Of a stretch of DNA of 64,000 bases, positions 32,907 through 44,029 are shown piece by piece. The stretch's first letter is position 1, and each line of letters starts with the position of its first letter. The stretch comes from Erodium maritimum. Its lineage: Eukaryota > Streptophyta > Magnoliopsida > Geraniales > Geraniaceae. The notes beneath the pieces are model-generated. The model made no database searches. It saw only the letters and a program-made list of their open reading frames with translations, and was not told the origin of the DNA. The stretch covers positions 59,478,336 to 59,542,335 of the forward strand of contig OY997592.1 in assembly GCA_963921825.1 (NCBI GenBank). The letters are read 5' to 3'. Position numbers and translations under genes: made by a program.

Positions 32907-35900
32907 TAACAAAATGTGCAATTTTATAACTTTAAAACGATTAAATTATCCTGTACCGGAGAACATGTCTCCGATCGGTGGAAGACCAGTATTAACGAAC
33001 AAAGGTTCACTGGACCTTATACTATCATAACCGTCACAGACGGTATTTTGATGCCTCATAGGCCATGTCAGAAAGCGGAGGGGGAATGAGGTACCGGAGA
33101 TCCTGAGGGACCTCAATAGTAATAGTGAGTGGCGATCCGTGAATCAGGGTTCCTTTCCTGGGAAAATTTCTGATTCGCTGTTCGCCAGGCCATGCTGGTC
33201 CTGAAAAGACAAACACAAACAAAAAAAAGAAGGCCCTTCCGATTAGCTAGATCCATAATCATGAAAGGGGCCAAGGCGGTTGGGGTGGTGGAGGCAGGGA
33301 GAAGGGCGCGTCGACAATGGAGACCGCATAGAGGCCGAAGGCGAGAGAGGGCGGGGAGGCGCGACCCATGACTGTCGAGGCGGGACCCGTCCAACCCTCG
33401 GAGTTCCTGGAAAAGGCGCAACCCTAAACCTCGCGCCACCCGAAGCAGGAACCAGAGCAAGGTCGTGGTACGCTCGGGAACTCGGCGATCTAGGGTTGAG
33501 AGGAAGCGGGACGAGGCCGTTGCTTGAGGAGGAGGAAATCCAGGGCCATCGCAGAGATCCTCCCCCCTCGAAGCCACGACCGAAGGCGGCAACGGCAGTA
33601 GGGGCGGCGACGGTTTCGGGAACATCAGAGTCAGCGGCTTCAGAGACGGAGACCATTGGAGTCGCAGAGGAGGGACACTTTGTCGGTGGCGGGGTGAGGC
33701 CAACGTCGCGGTTGCTAGAGGCGCCTCGAACGGAACTGTCACGCCCCAAATCCGGTTCTTGCCCGGACTCGAGGCATGACTATAAAAAAAACGAATAAAG
33801 GAGAAAACCAACTAAATCAAATCCATAAAACTCCATTACCATAACTCGAATCCATCAATACGTAGCTCAAAACATGAAATAACCCTCAAGGGGTGTAATA
33901 ATAATAATCTCCACAGTTTGGTTCAAAACATAAACAGTAAGGTCCGGAGTTTCTAATAAGTACCCCGCCGAGAAGCGCCCAAGCTTCTACTCCTCAATCA
34001 AGCCTGTAGACACAACAGTGAAACATAGGGGTGAGCTCACGCTCAGTAGGGAAAACACATAACATAGTGAACCTTAAACTCCAAAGAATCAACGGTAATG
34101 CCCTCAAGATCCATAATTCACAGACGCAATCCACAAGGTAGTTCATAACCTCACAAATAAATTCATTAATAAAGTTAACAAGAAGTTCTTAACAATCGGA
34201 GACAATAGATAAACCAAACAATGTCGTAGCACATGAGGTCACTACCCTCCGATCCACGTCTTACGTGTCCTCTCGGATTTTCCCTCCAATCCAGAGGAGA
34301 CGCATATCATTGAGACTATCGGAAACACCCTTCAAGGCACATATCATCGGAAGTCTCAAAAACGTCTCCAAGGGATTTTAGGTCATCGGGAACCCAGGGC
34401 CATACTCCCATAGGAAGCGCACACGTGGGCAATTTAGTAATAAGCAGTTAATAATTGAATAATGCACTCAACAGAAATTCGAAGTAATACAAACTCAATA
34501 ACCACCAACCCAAGTCCACACACAGCTCAACCATCACCCATCCAAATCCACACACAGCTCAACCATCGCCAATTCACCACAACACATAGCACACGAATCA
34601 CGCAACCATAGCACACCAAATACACAATCCCAACTTACCGTTCACTTACCAGTTTCGAACCACCGGGGCATCGATCACCTGATTGCACCGCTCGGCACAA
34701 CCAGTCATACTCGATACCCCCAACAACCAATCAAGTAAATCAAGTAATCATTCGAATACAATCAACGAGCAAATACGAGTATGATCAACTAAAACATAAA
34801 TCCTTCAAAGTAGCATTCAAGCATGCAATTTCGCTAGTTTCATTAGACTCTTTAGCCTATCCACTAAGCAATCAACAACCAAGCATGTGATCCTATCACG
34901 CAACTAATCCGAGGGCTTTGCCAAGGCTCCTCTACCAGACAATCATATCCCAAGTATTGAAAAAGAATTACACTAGTGATTGGCATCCTAATCGGTCACC
35001 ACTAGACTCTCCGGTTATTAGCAATTGAAAGACGATTAAGCTAGTTATTCGCATCCTATATGCATGTCTAGGACCTTTTCCAATTTTATTAACTTAGCAT
35101 GCATACTAGGCATCATAAACGAGAGGTTAAGGCTTTCCCTACCTCAAGGTCCTCCTCTTCAACGCTTTGGTGAAGTCCGGTGATCACCACCTCGCTCTTC
35201 CCTCGGGCCTCGGTGTGATCCTTGCTTCTCTAGCTCGATCCCCAAGGTCTTGGACACAAAGAAACACTAATTAGGCTCCATTTAAACAGCAAGAAAGACC
35301 CCCAAAACCCTTCCAAAGTTCAGCTCAAAACCAAGGTGTAAACACTTCGAAAAACCCCCAAGAAACCCTCACTCTGGTGGGTCACGGACCTGGTCACGGA
35401 TCCGTGATGGCAACCCTCACGGTCACCGTTACGGAGCCGTGACGAGTGCCGTCACGGTCTCCCTCACGGAGCCGTGACGTCGCCCGTCACGGGATCCGCC
35501 ACGGATCCGTGACGCACCAGGACAGATTCGCCCTTCTTCAACCTCCAGCTCTACAACCCCGAAAATCCACCTTCAAACCCAGAAATTTCCCCAATCCAAC
35601 CCCCAGAACAGTCCAAAACCATCAATACTCCTCTACCCATGGTAGGAATCAATACACAAACAAGTTTTCCAATGATTCATCAAATCAAACCCACTTCAAA
35701 ATCTCCAACCACCATTGATTTCTCCACAAAAACTTCACCAAGCTCTTCATCAACCTTCATCAACACCATCTCCCATCATTTCTACTCAACCCAACATCAT
35801 CTAGTCATTTCTCACCCAAAACCCAAGGAAATAGATGAAGAGAAAAGATGAGTAGAGAGTTCCATTACCTCTAGAATGTGAAGATGAAGAGGATGCTAGT

Positions 35901-36591
35901 GTTTTTGAGGGTGGAAGGCTAGAGGATGACTCCAAATGGTTCCTTCTTCTTTGATTCTCCTTCAAGCTTCCATGAGAGCTCCCCTTCCTCTCTTCCTCTC
36001 CAATTTTCGGCTACCACAAGCAAAATGAAATGATTTTGGCTTCTCCAATCCAATAAAATACCTAGAAGTAGTAAATGACTAAAAGCCCTTGAGTTAGAAA
36101 CCCATGTAGAAGCCTTTGGGAGGGTAAAAGGGACAATGACTATCCTTTTTCTCTCCTTCAACCACAAATAGACATGTGTCCTCCCCTAGGTCATTTAAAT
36201 TTCCAAAATAAATTCCAGCACTTTTAAAATTGGAGTTTTAGTCGATATAAAGTCTCGTTTTGACCAAAATTGACTTTATCCAATATTATACTCAAACGAA
36301 AGGGTTTTCTCCCCTGAAGCCCACCGTGATAGTGGCTACTTCGTTTGGTTTCCGGAAAAGTCCCGAGTGACTTCCGAAGTCACCGGTTCGACCGGAAGCG
36401 GGTCTTACAGGAACCCTAGGAGAAAAGACCTTCACAGAAACCTCAGGGAAGACACAAGGGAGACAATGCATAGACGGGAGAAACACAACCATGGCATAGG
36501 CCATGGAAGGAACCATGGCCATGGCCATGGTGTGTTGGTGGTGCGGCGGAGCTTTTCGCCAAGCCCTAGGGAGCTTCTCAACTATTGATTT
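32907..36591 (-). mobile_element. Short non-LTR retroposon, copy 2, split by a solo LTR
   Basis: A perfect 19-bp target duplication (TTTTGTTTATAATATTTTT) lies at 32888-32906 and 36592-36610. Removing the Tekay solo LTR and one GGAAC leaves about 1.0 kb. It shares its 3' segment with copy 1 (minus-strand reading TIEVPQDLRYLIP, 33080-33120, and the conserved CCGTCA(C/G)(A/T)GACGGTATT region). The 5' part is GC-rich with open frames on both strands. A CCATGG-rich stretch at 36491-36532 reads MAMAMV on the minus strand. No RT is present. Confidence 0.68.
33737..36409 (-). repeat. Solo LTR of the Tekay family
   Basis: Plus strand TGTCACGCCCCAAATCC ... GGGTCTTACA, the reverse of the Tekay LTR. 2673 bp, target duplication GGAAC at 33732-33736 and 36410-36414. 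Conserved blocks (for example the 34030-34450 region against 12300-12700) make family identity clear. The variable island at 35366-35515 is made of CACGGATCCGTG/CACGGAGCCGTG palindromes. No coding function. Confidence 0.92.
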
Positions 36592-36610
36592 TTTTGTTTA
36601 TAATATTTTT

Positions 36611-38640
36611 AGTTACCAAATAAACATAAATAGAAACGACATATGTCCGCTCAAAAAAAGAAATGACATATCTCATATCAGGGAAATAAGTTTTACAAAG
36701 ATTTACTAAATACGTTAATTTAAAATCAATTCAGTAAGTAAAAATGACATGTACACATAAATTAATCAAACGAAAATAAGATTTTTTTTCTCGACTTTTA
36801 GGGGTTATCTCAATTTCTCTCTTATTTTCGCCCATGTCCCTTTCTTCATCGCTGTAATCGCTTCTGGTACTTCAAGCCCTCACTATGACCTCACTGTCAC
36901 TACCCCTCATGCCTATGACCTCCTTTGCTTCGAGCCACTACTTGCGGCGCCCTCCCATGTTATGTTCGGTGTGGCTGGGGCCTTGTATAACCTCAACGAG
37001 CAAAAGGCAGGACCTTACCCCATGCCGTCGGCTCCTCTCCACGTCTAGACTCTAGCCGTCGATGTGGAACGTCTCCTCGTGTACTGACGCCGACTAGTAG
37101 ACGTTGTGACGAAGAAGATCTCGTCCCTGACTTTCAATGGAACCCCACTGGGACAACCTTGGTGCACCAGGATGCCTCGCCACCGATGCATCACCCCAAC
37201 CACTACCCCGGCCATCTTTGCAGGGTCACCCTACCATCGATGCACCCCCATGACGAGGAAGACATTGGTCCTGTTCTCCATTGGTTGCCTTTCTCAGGAC
37301 GAGTGCGCCGTCCCAACCACTACCCCTACTGTTTTGACTGAAGTAATCCACCACCGATGCATCCACACGCAGTAGGCGACACGAGTCATGCTTTCCACTA
37401 GATGACTCTCTCGGATCGATCCGGTCAAAATGCACCACCAATAATGCACCCTTGGAAGTGGGGAACCAGAAATCAAGAATGCCTCCACCGCCTTATGGGA
37501 ACTAGAAGGGACAATCGACCCCGAGGCGAGGATTGAGTCTCAACGGACTATCCCAACCGAGCTCGGAATCCCCATCCACCAGAACCGTACCCATGGAGAT
37601 TGATCCACGACCAGGAGATAATGATTGAGGGGATCATTAGAGGAAGGCAGGATGATCAGATTAATCAGGAAGAAATGAGAGAGAGCCCAATGCTCTTTAT
37701 GATTCGTGTCATGGTGGACATGCGATTTACACTAAAACACCAAAAGGGCCTCACTAGCCAGGGAGAAAGTCACAGTCGTCATCATTTCATGTTTCGAGAA
37801 AGAGAAAGTGGAACTCGATGTCGTTTTGTCAGATCACCAGTAAGGACCCACTATTATAGCTCCCCCTAGTAGACCAGGAGGTCCCAATCATTTCCAGAAC
37901 GGAGATGAAGAATACATTAACCCAAGGATGGTGTTCGGCCCCATAGGGTACAAGCGAGACCTGCAAAGCAACCTCGATGGTCATCATGACAACCTTAGGG
38001 CCCCAGGGGGGTTTCTAGAGAAGCCACATCTCAGCCTTTACAGAACAAGCCCCACCTGTTCTCCAACCTCCTACTTTCTCTGGTATACTTTATGGACGAT
38101 TGTCAAGACAAAACAAGCCAATTCAAGTCGAGACGGGGAAAGTATCTTGAAACTCATGCACCGTTCACCATACGAATAGGGGACCACCCCTTACAGTTCT
38201 CACTGCCTTACCGAGCACCAAGTTATAAGATTAGTGTTTCGAATGTCAACGAAACTTTATCTTGTCGTTTTCATGCTTTTCCACTTCAGTAGATCTAGCC
38301 TATTTCAATTCCATAAAATGTTATATGTTATGCTAAAAAGAAACAAACTTTATTTTGGAATGTTTAATTTTAATGTTGTCATTCACATAGCCACATCCCA
38401 TTATCATTAGAATATAAAGAGAGATAAGTAAGGTTATACAGATGATTCGTGGATCCAGACCTGCCTATAATTACGTTTGTTCGAGATTCAATTATGACCC
38501 ACCTAAAAGTTGTGGGTCGGATACGAATCAAATAATGTCATATCATCGTATGTTGGATAAAGGTTGGATCCCGTGAATCCACTGGTCGTTAATTCTTATT
38601 TGTAAACCTAGTTCATGCACACTAATATAATGATTGAAAT
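36611..38640. other. Unassigned stretch
   Basis: Small ORFs only. 37100-37450 has a C-rich stretch with recurring CACCGATGCATC and CCAACCACTACCCC phrases, and 37560-38290 has gag-like composition (basic, E/R/H-rich), but I recognise no domain. It may be a decayed retroelement. I see no RNA genes here. Confidence 0.35.
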
Positions 38641-38677
38641 TTAAACTCGTGATTGCCTCTTCACCATTTTCTCCATA

Positions 38678-40110
38678 TTGTTGGAGTATAGGATGTGTTA
38701 CATTAACATGACGGAAAACAAAAAAAATATAGCAAAAATCTATCGGTAACCTATATATGTAGCCTAGATCACATACTCATACAATTTCTAATCTATGTAT
38801 AATTTAATAGAGATTACCTTGCGTTCGGATACTTCAGAATTAAATGGTTCGAGATGGGGACCTTTGGGTGATGTTGGTATATGCACTCAAGCACTCACCC
38901 TCTAATGGTATCCACACGAGAAAGTTTGATCCACAACTAGACCCGCTAGTTATCCTTGAATGCAAACTCACAAGTCCTTACTATGGTGGTCGAAAGTTGC
39001 AAGAGAGAAGCTCTCTTGTTGTGTTTTCGGCTAGCCTCGTGCCCATATATTTATAGGTGTAGGTATTACTTAAATCCCAAGCCAAGTAAGAATAGGAAAC
39101 CTTGAACTAGTCCAACTAGCTCTCATTGTTTTTCTAGAAATAGTATTTCCTCTTTTAATCCTATTAAAACAATTAAAGGGCGGAAAGTATATCAAATAAA
39201 TTGGTTTGGCCGAACCCCCTATTGGCCCATAGGGATGTTCGGCCAAGCCCTATTTATTTAATATATTTGGCTCTTTTGTTTACTAATTTAATTACTATAC
39301 TTTATAATAATTAAACACCGATTTAATTACTATACTTTATAATAATTAAATACCGATTTAATTTTGTCTTGCGAGTGTTTAATTTAATTAAAGTGATAAA
39401 TTATATCAAATATAATTTGTATGCTACTTTAATTAATCAAAACCATTTCGTTCGCTTCGTTGTGGCCTTTCTCTATTGTGTGTGACCTCGTAGGATTCAT
39501 ATGATCGGTTGTAGTGAAATAAAACAAGACATTTCATTCACAAGTCATGGTGACCTCTAGCAAGTCCCATGACTACCCAAGCCATACGAATTAATAACCA
39601 ATATTCCGTAAAATCCTGTTACCTTGTGTAGTCTTATCCTCTTGTCATTTAGTGATTGTCACAACTGAATAAAGGCAAAGAACAGTCATCCTTTCTAATT
39701 CAGTCTTAACACGTTCTCTTGATTGTGAGCGAGGAATGTAGGTGACAAATCACACGCGTTTTAATGACATATGACTTGTGTGACCACAAGTGGTAAGTCC
39801 ATATGGCCATCACCCATATGTCTCACATGTATATATTCATGTCCAAACACAACCTTATAACTATTTGTCAGGATAAGCGTTTGGTTAGCTTAAAACATGA
39901 ATCCCCATCATGTATGGTCGTAGAACTATGGACTACACGGGTAATTGAGATGTAATTATGTCTTAGTTCTATGATGTACTCTCAAGGTTGGTTGTCCAAA
40001 TGTCAAACTCTTTGACATTAGTGACCTTGACTCATATCCCTATATGCATGATTAGTAAAACGTGATAATTTCGTCAAAAGTCACTCTAGATCTAACTATC
40101 AGATTAGTCA
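38678..40110 (-). repeat. Putative copia-type LTR remnant
   Basis: Begins TGTTGGAGTATAGG and has the layout of the copia LTR at 4037 read on the plus strand: a GACGGAAAACAAAAA segment soon after the start, a middle ending in AT-rich DNA, then phrases like CATGTATATATTCATGTCC. I cannot place its right end or a target duplication, so the call rests on layout. It includes a 35-bp tandem duplication at 39286-39355 (unit starts ATTTAATTACTATAC). Confidence 0.4.
39286..39355. repeat. 35-bp tandem duplication
   Basis: Two copies of ATTTAATTACTATAC... joined at 39320/39321, differing by one base (CACCG or TACCG ends). A partial third start follows. Confidence 0.85.
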
Positions 40111-42100
40111 AGGGATGTATGAACGAATTAACTATTTTTGCCTTATGAGGGTTATACTATTAGAAAAATGTTCCCTACTACCTCATAAAAGTAACTCATT
40201 CATGGTTTTACTAACATTACAACTTAATGATGATAACACATTTGCCAACTTATTTATTAATTCACAAAAATGTTTTAACATGTCAATGCAGATTTTTTAT
40301 CGGCCACAAAACCCCAGCACATATCTCTTCTTACCACTCAATTATCGTTCTCTTAAAATTAAGTCACAACCATAAAGAAACATAACCCTATCCCTCGTCA
40401 ACTCTAGCCACACCCATCCGATCTCTAACGACACCTATCTCCAACCTCCATCTTTGATACTTCACTTTTGAACTCCAATAGAGTCGATCCCAAACCGTGT
40501 TTAACTTCGAAAACTCTCATCTTTTTCTCCGTATTCATCTAAGTCTCGCCTTGGTAGTCTTCCTCTCACCTAATCTTATCTCGACCTCGTTTTCCGCGAC
40601 CAAGACTCTATAGCCCATCACCTACTCCTCCTTTTGCGACCTCCACAACTCCACACAAGTTAACTCTTTTTTTTTCATTGAGTAATGAATCGGTCTACTG
40701 TAATGGTTCTCACTATGGTATCGAGAGAACGATATGGTACGTTGGAGTAATTCTCCCTAGAGCTTTTGAGAGATGATGTGAGGGTTGAGAGGTATTGTTC
40801 TGCTGGAAATAAGATTTAAAGGTGTGGAGATAAGCTTTAGGGGTACGGATAAGAGAGCTTAGAGAGGATATGGAACGTGTGGTAACTGAATCGTTTTTTT
40901 GTGGGTTCCGATCCAATTCGACTATATTTTGTTTGGACATATCCAATCTAAAAATCCAATCCAATGAATGGGTGTGAAAATTATCGATATGATCCGTGTA
41001 AATGTGGGCGTATTTAAATAATAACGGGTCCATACCCATGTATGCAGATCCATATTGGTAATCATTTATAACATTCATAACACATGGAGAAAGGGTGATT
41101 ATTTCGTTAATGAATCCATTTAAATAATTTATTAATATGTATATCGTCTGGTGAAATCCTGGTGTAGTCGTATGGAGAATTCAAGACTACCAAATCATCA
41201 TTGAGTTCAACCAAATGATGATTCGACCACTTGCAACAACCAATGTGTTGCATGTAGGATTCATCAATAGAAAAGAACCATTAAAGACCAACGACTCTTT
41301 CTTCTCCTATATACGATGTAACCATTTCTCCTTTCTTCACACTTTCGATAACTCTTCTTAAAATTTTTTATCTACATCCATACCCTACAAACACTCTCAT
41401 CCCAATTCATTATCACGCCAAAATGTTTAACAATTTAACCCTCTTCTACGATATGATTATGTTCCCGATTCTCAACTTTCGGATTCCCAAAATTCCTTAA
41501 TCCCACATTTCAAACACCTCATACCACCCACAATTTAGTGCTTCTAATTTTGAGGTGGTTGGTTCGTCTTCTTCTCTAGTATATGGACTTAGAGACCACC
41601 AGTAGACCAAAAAGAAACGAACAATAGTGATGATACGACGAAAGAAGGAGAGAGCAAGGATGAACACATACTTACATCAAGATCGGGTCCACATATGCAC
41701 TTCTCCCATTCCGTTTTGAGACGCGCTCCATCATGCACGCCCTGAGGTGCATCAAACACACTGTAGAGTCTATCACGCATGGCCTGCATCGTTCCCTCCC
41801 CATCTACCACTCTCAGCCCTCATTACAGAATCCTTTGGATCGAAGAGGAAAAGTGTCGACTTGCAACGCATTGATCAACATTCAACTGGTTTTACAATTG
41901 ACACCTCAAGGAAGTACAAAAGTATCGAGATGTTGTTTTATTTTGAATAAATAGAGTTTATTGAAATGGACCTTTAGAGGGCCTGTCTTTATACTGAATT
42001 TTTTTCTTTGAATTAATAAAAGTAGTACCTTTCGCTAAAAAAAAACTAATTGTTGGGTCTAGTCCATTTTGACTACTATTAATTTAGTGAAATTCTAATG
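40111..42100. other. AT-rich intergenic DNA with a retroposon tail
   Basis: No convincing gene. 41995-42046 reads TTGAATTAATAAAAGTAG...TTTCGCTAAAAAAAAA, resembling the A-tailed 3' end of the retroposon at 31204 (minus-strand ...TTTCGTTAAAAAAAAA), so a plus-strand member of that family may end here. On the minus strand 41668-41810 reads like a single exon (LYSVFDAPQGVHDGARLK, followed by a GTAAGTATG donor); I do not recognise the protein and saw no partner exons. Confidence 0.35.
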
Positions 42101-42104
42101 TCCA

Positions 42105-42405
42105 TACCAGCGGCGGAGCCATATGGGCCCTAGGGGGCACGTGCCCCTCTCAATTTTTTTTGAAAAATTCTTGTATATTTTTCGATTTTTTTCAAAAATA
42201 CCCTTTAATTCCTTCTGATTTCATAGTTGTGCCCCCCATCAATTTTTTTTTCCAGTCACGTATTATCACTGAAAATTTTCGGTGCCCCTCACTGAAAAAG
42301 CTAACTCCTACACTGGGTCCTTACGATGTCATTTTTTTGTATTACGTTATCATCTCGAATAAAACGTCATTTCCTTATTATTATTTTTATTATAATTTAA
42401 ATCAA
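42105..42405. repeat. Terminal fragment of an unidentified repeat
   Basis: Starts AGCGGCGGAGCCATATGGG, followed by several GTGCCCC motifs between long T-runs, a pattern I know from dispersed plant DNA-transposon ends. The MULE at 42416 abuts it. No coding. Confidence 0.35.
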
Positions 42406-42679
42406 TAAAATGACAGGAAATTTAGACATAACCCTCCCTATTATCCCCGTTTTTTTACATCACGCCTTTACTTTTTTTTGACATTTAAACCCCCTAACTA
42501 ATTTTATTTTTCACTTTGGTTTAACTCTGTTCATTTTCCATCCAAATAACATAAATGGTCGAAAATACCCTTCATTTATCATCAATTTTCCAAAATCATG
42601 CCATTGGTTCACTCACAAACAGAACACAATCTGATGAAAAACATATACTATGCAGGACTTCTCACTGATGAATATTTAC

Positions 42680-43690
42680 CTTGATTCGTCCAAAGCTTTT
42701 CTCAATTGGGATATTTCCATCCGTACATTCTTCATCATTCTTTCGACTGTCGAGGCTTGATTTTCAGATTATAAGGTTTGTTTAAACATTGATGATATAC
42801 AACAACCGAAATATATTTGGCCTTCAGACTTTCGCCACAACTATACACATCAATAAAATCATGCAAAGTTGAATTTGAGAACTATTTTAAGCCTTAAACT
42901 GGAAAGAAAGTGAACGAGATACTGAATATACACATCAATAAAATCATGCAAAGTTGAATTTGAGAACTAATTTAAGCCTTAAACTGGAAAGAAAGTGAAC
43001 GAGATACTGAACATACCAGACTCACAGCCTCCTCTTCATACTCACTACTATCTGACTTACTCCCCATACTAGCCATGTTGAAACCATCCAATGGTTGCTC
43101 ATTAGTCCCACTACCCATCATGAAACCAAACCCAACTCTCTGCAACCCTCGCTCAACAATCTACAATAAAGCCACTCACTTTTGATCTCCCTCGCCCTTC
43201 AATTTATTCAAGCTCTTCTCCACAGCCTTCTTCCCCGCCAATGCAATTCTAAGCAAGCTATTAATGTCTCCCGATTCTCTTCCATCAAACTCATCGCACT
43301 ATCCTCCAATTCCTTCTTCTCCTTCTTCCTCATTTCCATGTACTCACACACTTTGAACTCAACCACATTTTCCAACTTCTTAACATCCATTAGCTTCACC
43401 CAAATCACCCTCAATTCTTCATCCAACCCCAATTTCAGTTCTGATTCCACAACATCGTCGTCTTGATTGGGGCCATGAACTCCACCATTCAGCTTCTTGG
43501 CCTCCACAACCTCAATCACTTTAACCAAACACTCTTTTACAGACCTAATCGAATCCAAGCCTTTCAACGAAGCTCGGCGGACCTCCATGGTCGAGCTTCC
43601 TGGCCGGGCCTCTATGGAGCTCCATGGCCGGACAACCATGGAAAAAATGGCAAATGAGGTTGTTTGGGAAAAGAAGCAAAAATGGAACAT
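42680..43690 (-). pseudogene. Captured coiled-coil gene fragment inside the MULE
   Basis: Minus strand, exon-like block about 43630-43017: MEVRRASLKGLDSIRSVK... through an E/K-rich coiled coil (KKEKKELEDSAMSLMEENR). A frameshift at about 43265 moves the similarity to another frame (DINSLLRIALAGKKAVEK, then VERGLQRVGFGFMMG), with stops, to EYEEEAVSL. Then comes a GTATGT donor, an intron of about 260 bp, and a second exon-like block 42755-42680 (VERMMKNVRMEISQLRKAL) ending at a GTAAAT donor. The retained intron shows capture from genomic DNA, not mRNA. I cannot name the parent gene; it is not elsewhere in this window. Confidence 0.62.
42842..43011. repeat. 85-bp tandem duplication in the captured intron
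   Basis: Copies 42842-42926 and 42927-43011, starting TATACACATCAATAAAATC, with one visible mismatch. The right copy ends at the donor site of the captured exon, so the duplication lies in the intron. Confidence 0.9.
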
Positions 43691-44029
43691 GAGGTAGAGA
43701 AGAAAGGTGGGTCTGAAGGGCTTTTTCGTCATTTTAAAAATGAGTGTGTCATGTGCTTTGTACATGTTAACGATTCTGTCTGCTTTTGGATGAAACAGAC
43801 CAAAGTGAAAAATAAAATTAGTTAGGTGGGTTAAATATAAAAAAAATTAAAGAGGTGACGTGAAAAAACAAATATAAATAGAAAAAGGTTAGGGGTAAAT
43901 TTTCCTACAATGACAAAACTGAAAATATGTTTCATAAATTTTATTAGATCGAGAATTGTAGAAAAAATAAATAAATATTACACGATATGAGATATCTACT
44001 CAAACGACGTTACTCTATTCTCTCTGCAA

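Larger units (their letters stand above)
42416..43905. mobile_element. Pack-MULE-like element with captured gene fragment
   Basis: Long degenerate inverted repeats: the left end (42416-about 42560) starts GGAAATTTAGACATAACCC; the right end, read in reverse, starts GGAAAATTTACCCCTAACC. Both contain CTAACTAATTTTATTTTTCA followed by CTTTGGT. A 10-bp target duplication with one mismatch, TA(A/C)AATGACA, lies at 42406-42415 and 43906-43915, the size expected for Mutator-like elements. The 1490-bp element encodes no transposase; between the arms lie exons and an intron of a host-like coiled-coil gene. Together these are the signs of gene capture by a MULE. Confidence 0.75.

Noticed and set aside
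33113..33811. A 232-codon minus-strand ORF and overlapping frames on both strands
   Set aside because: It runs across the solo LTR border and has low-complexity proline/serine-rich composition from high GC.
36292..36588. ORFs with MAMAMV-type repeats
   Set aside because: Produced by a CCATGG-rich stretch and partly inside the solo LTR end.
38678..40110. Considered as a solo LTR with target duplication
   Set aside because: The right border and duplication could not be found, so it is listed only as a putative LTR remnant.
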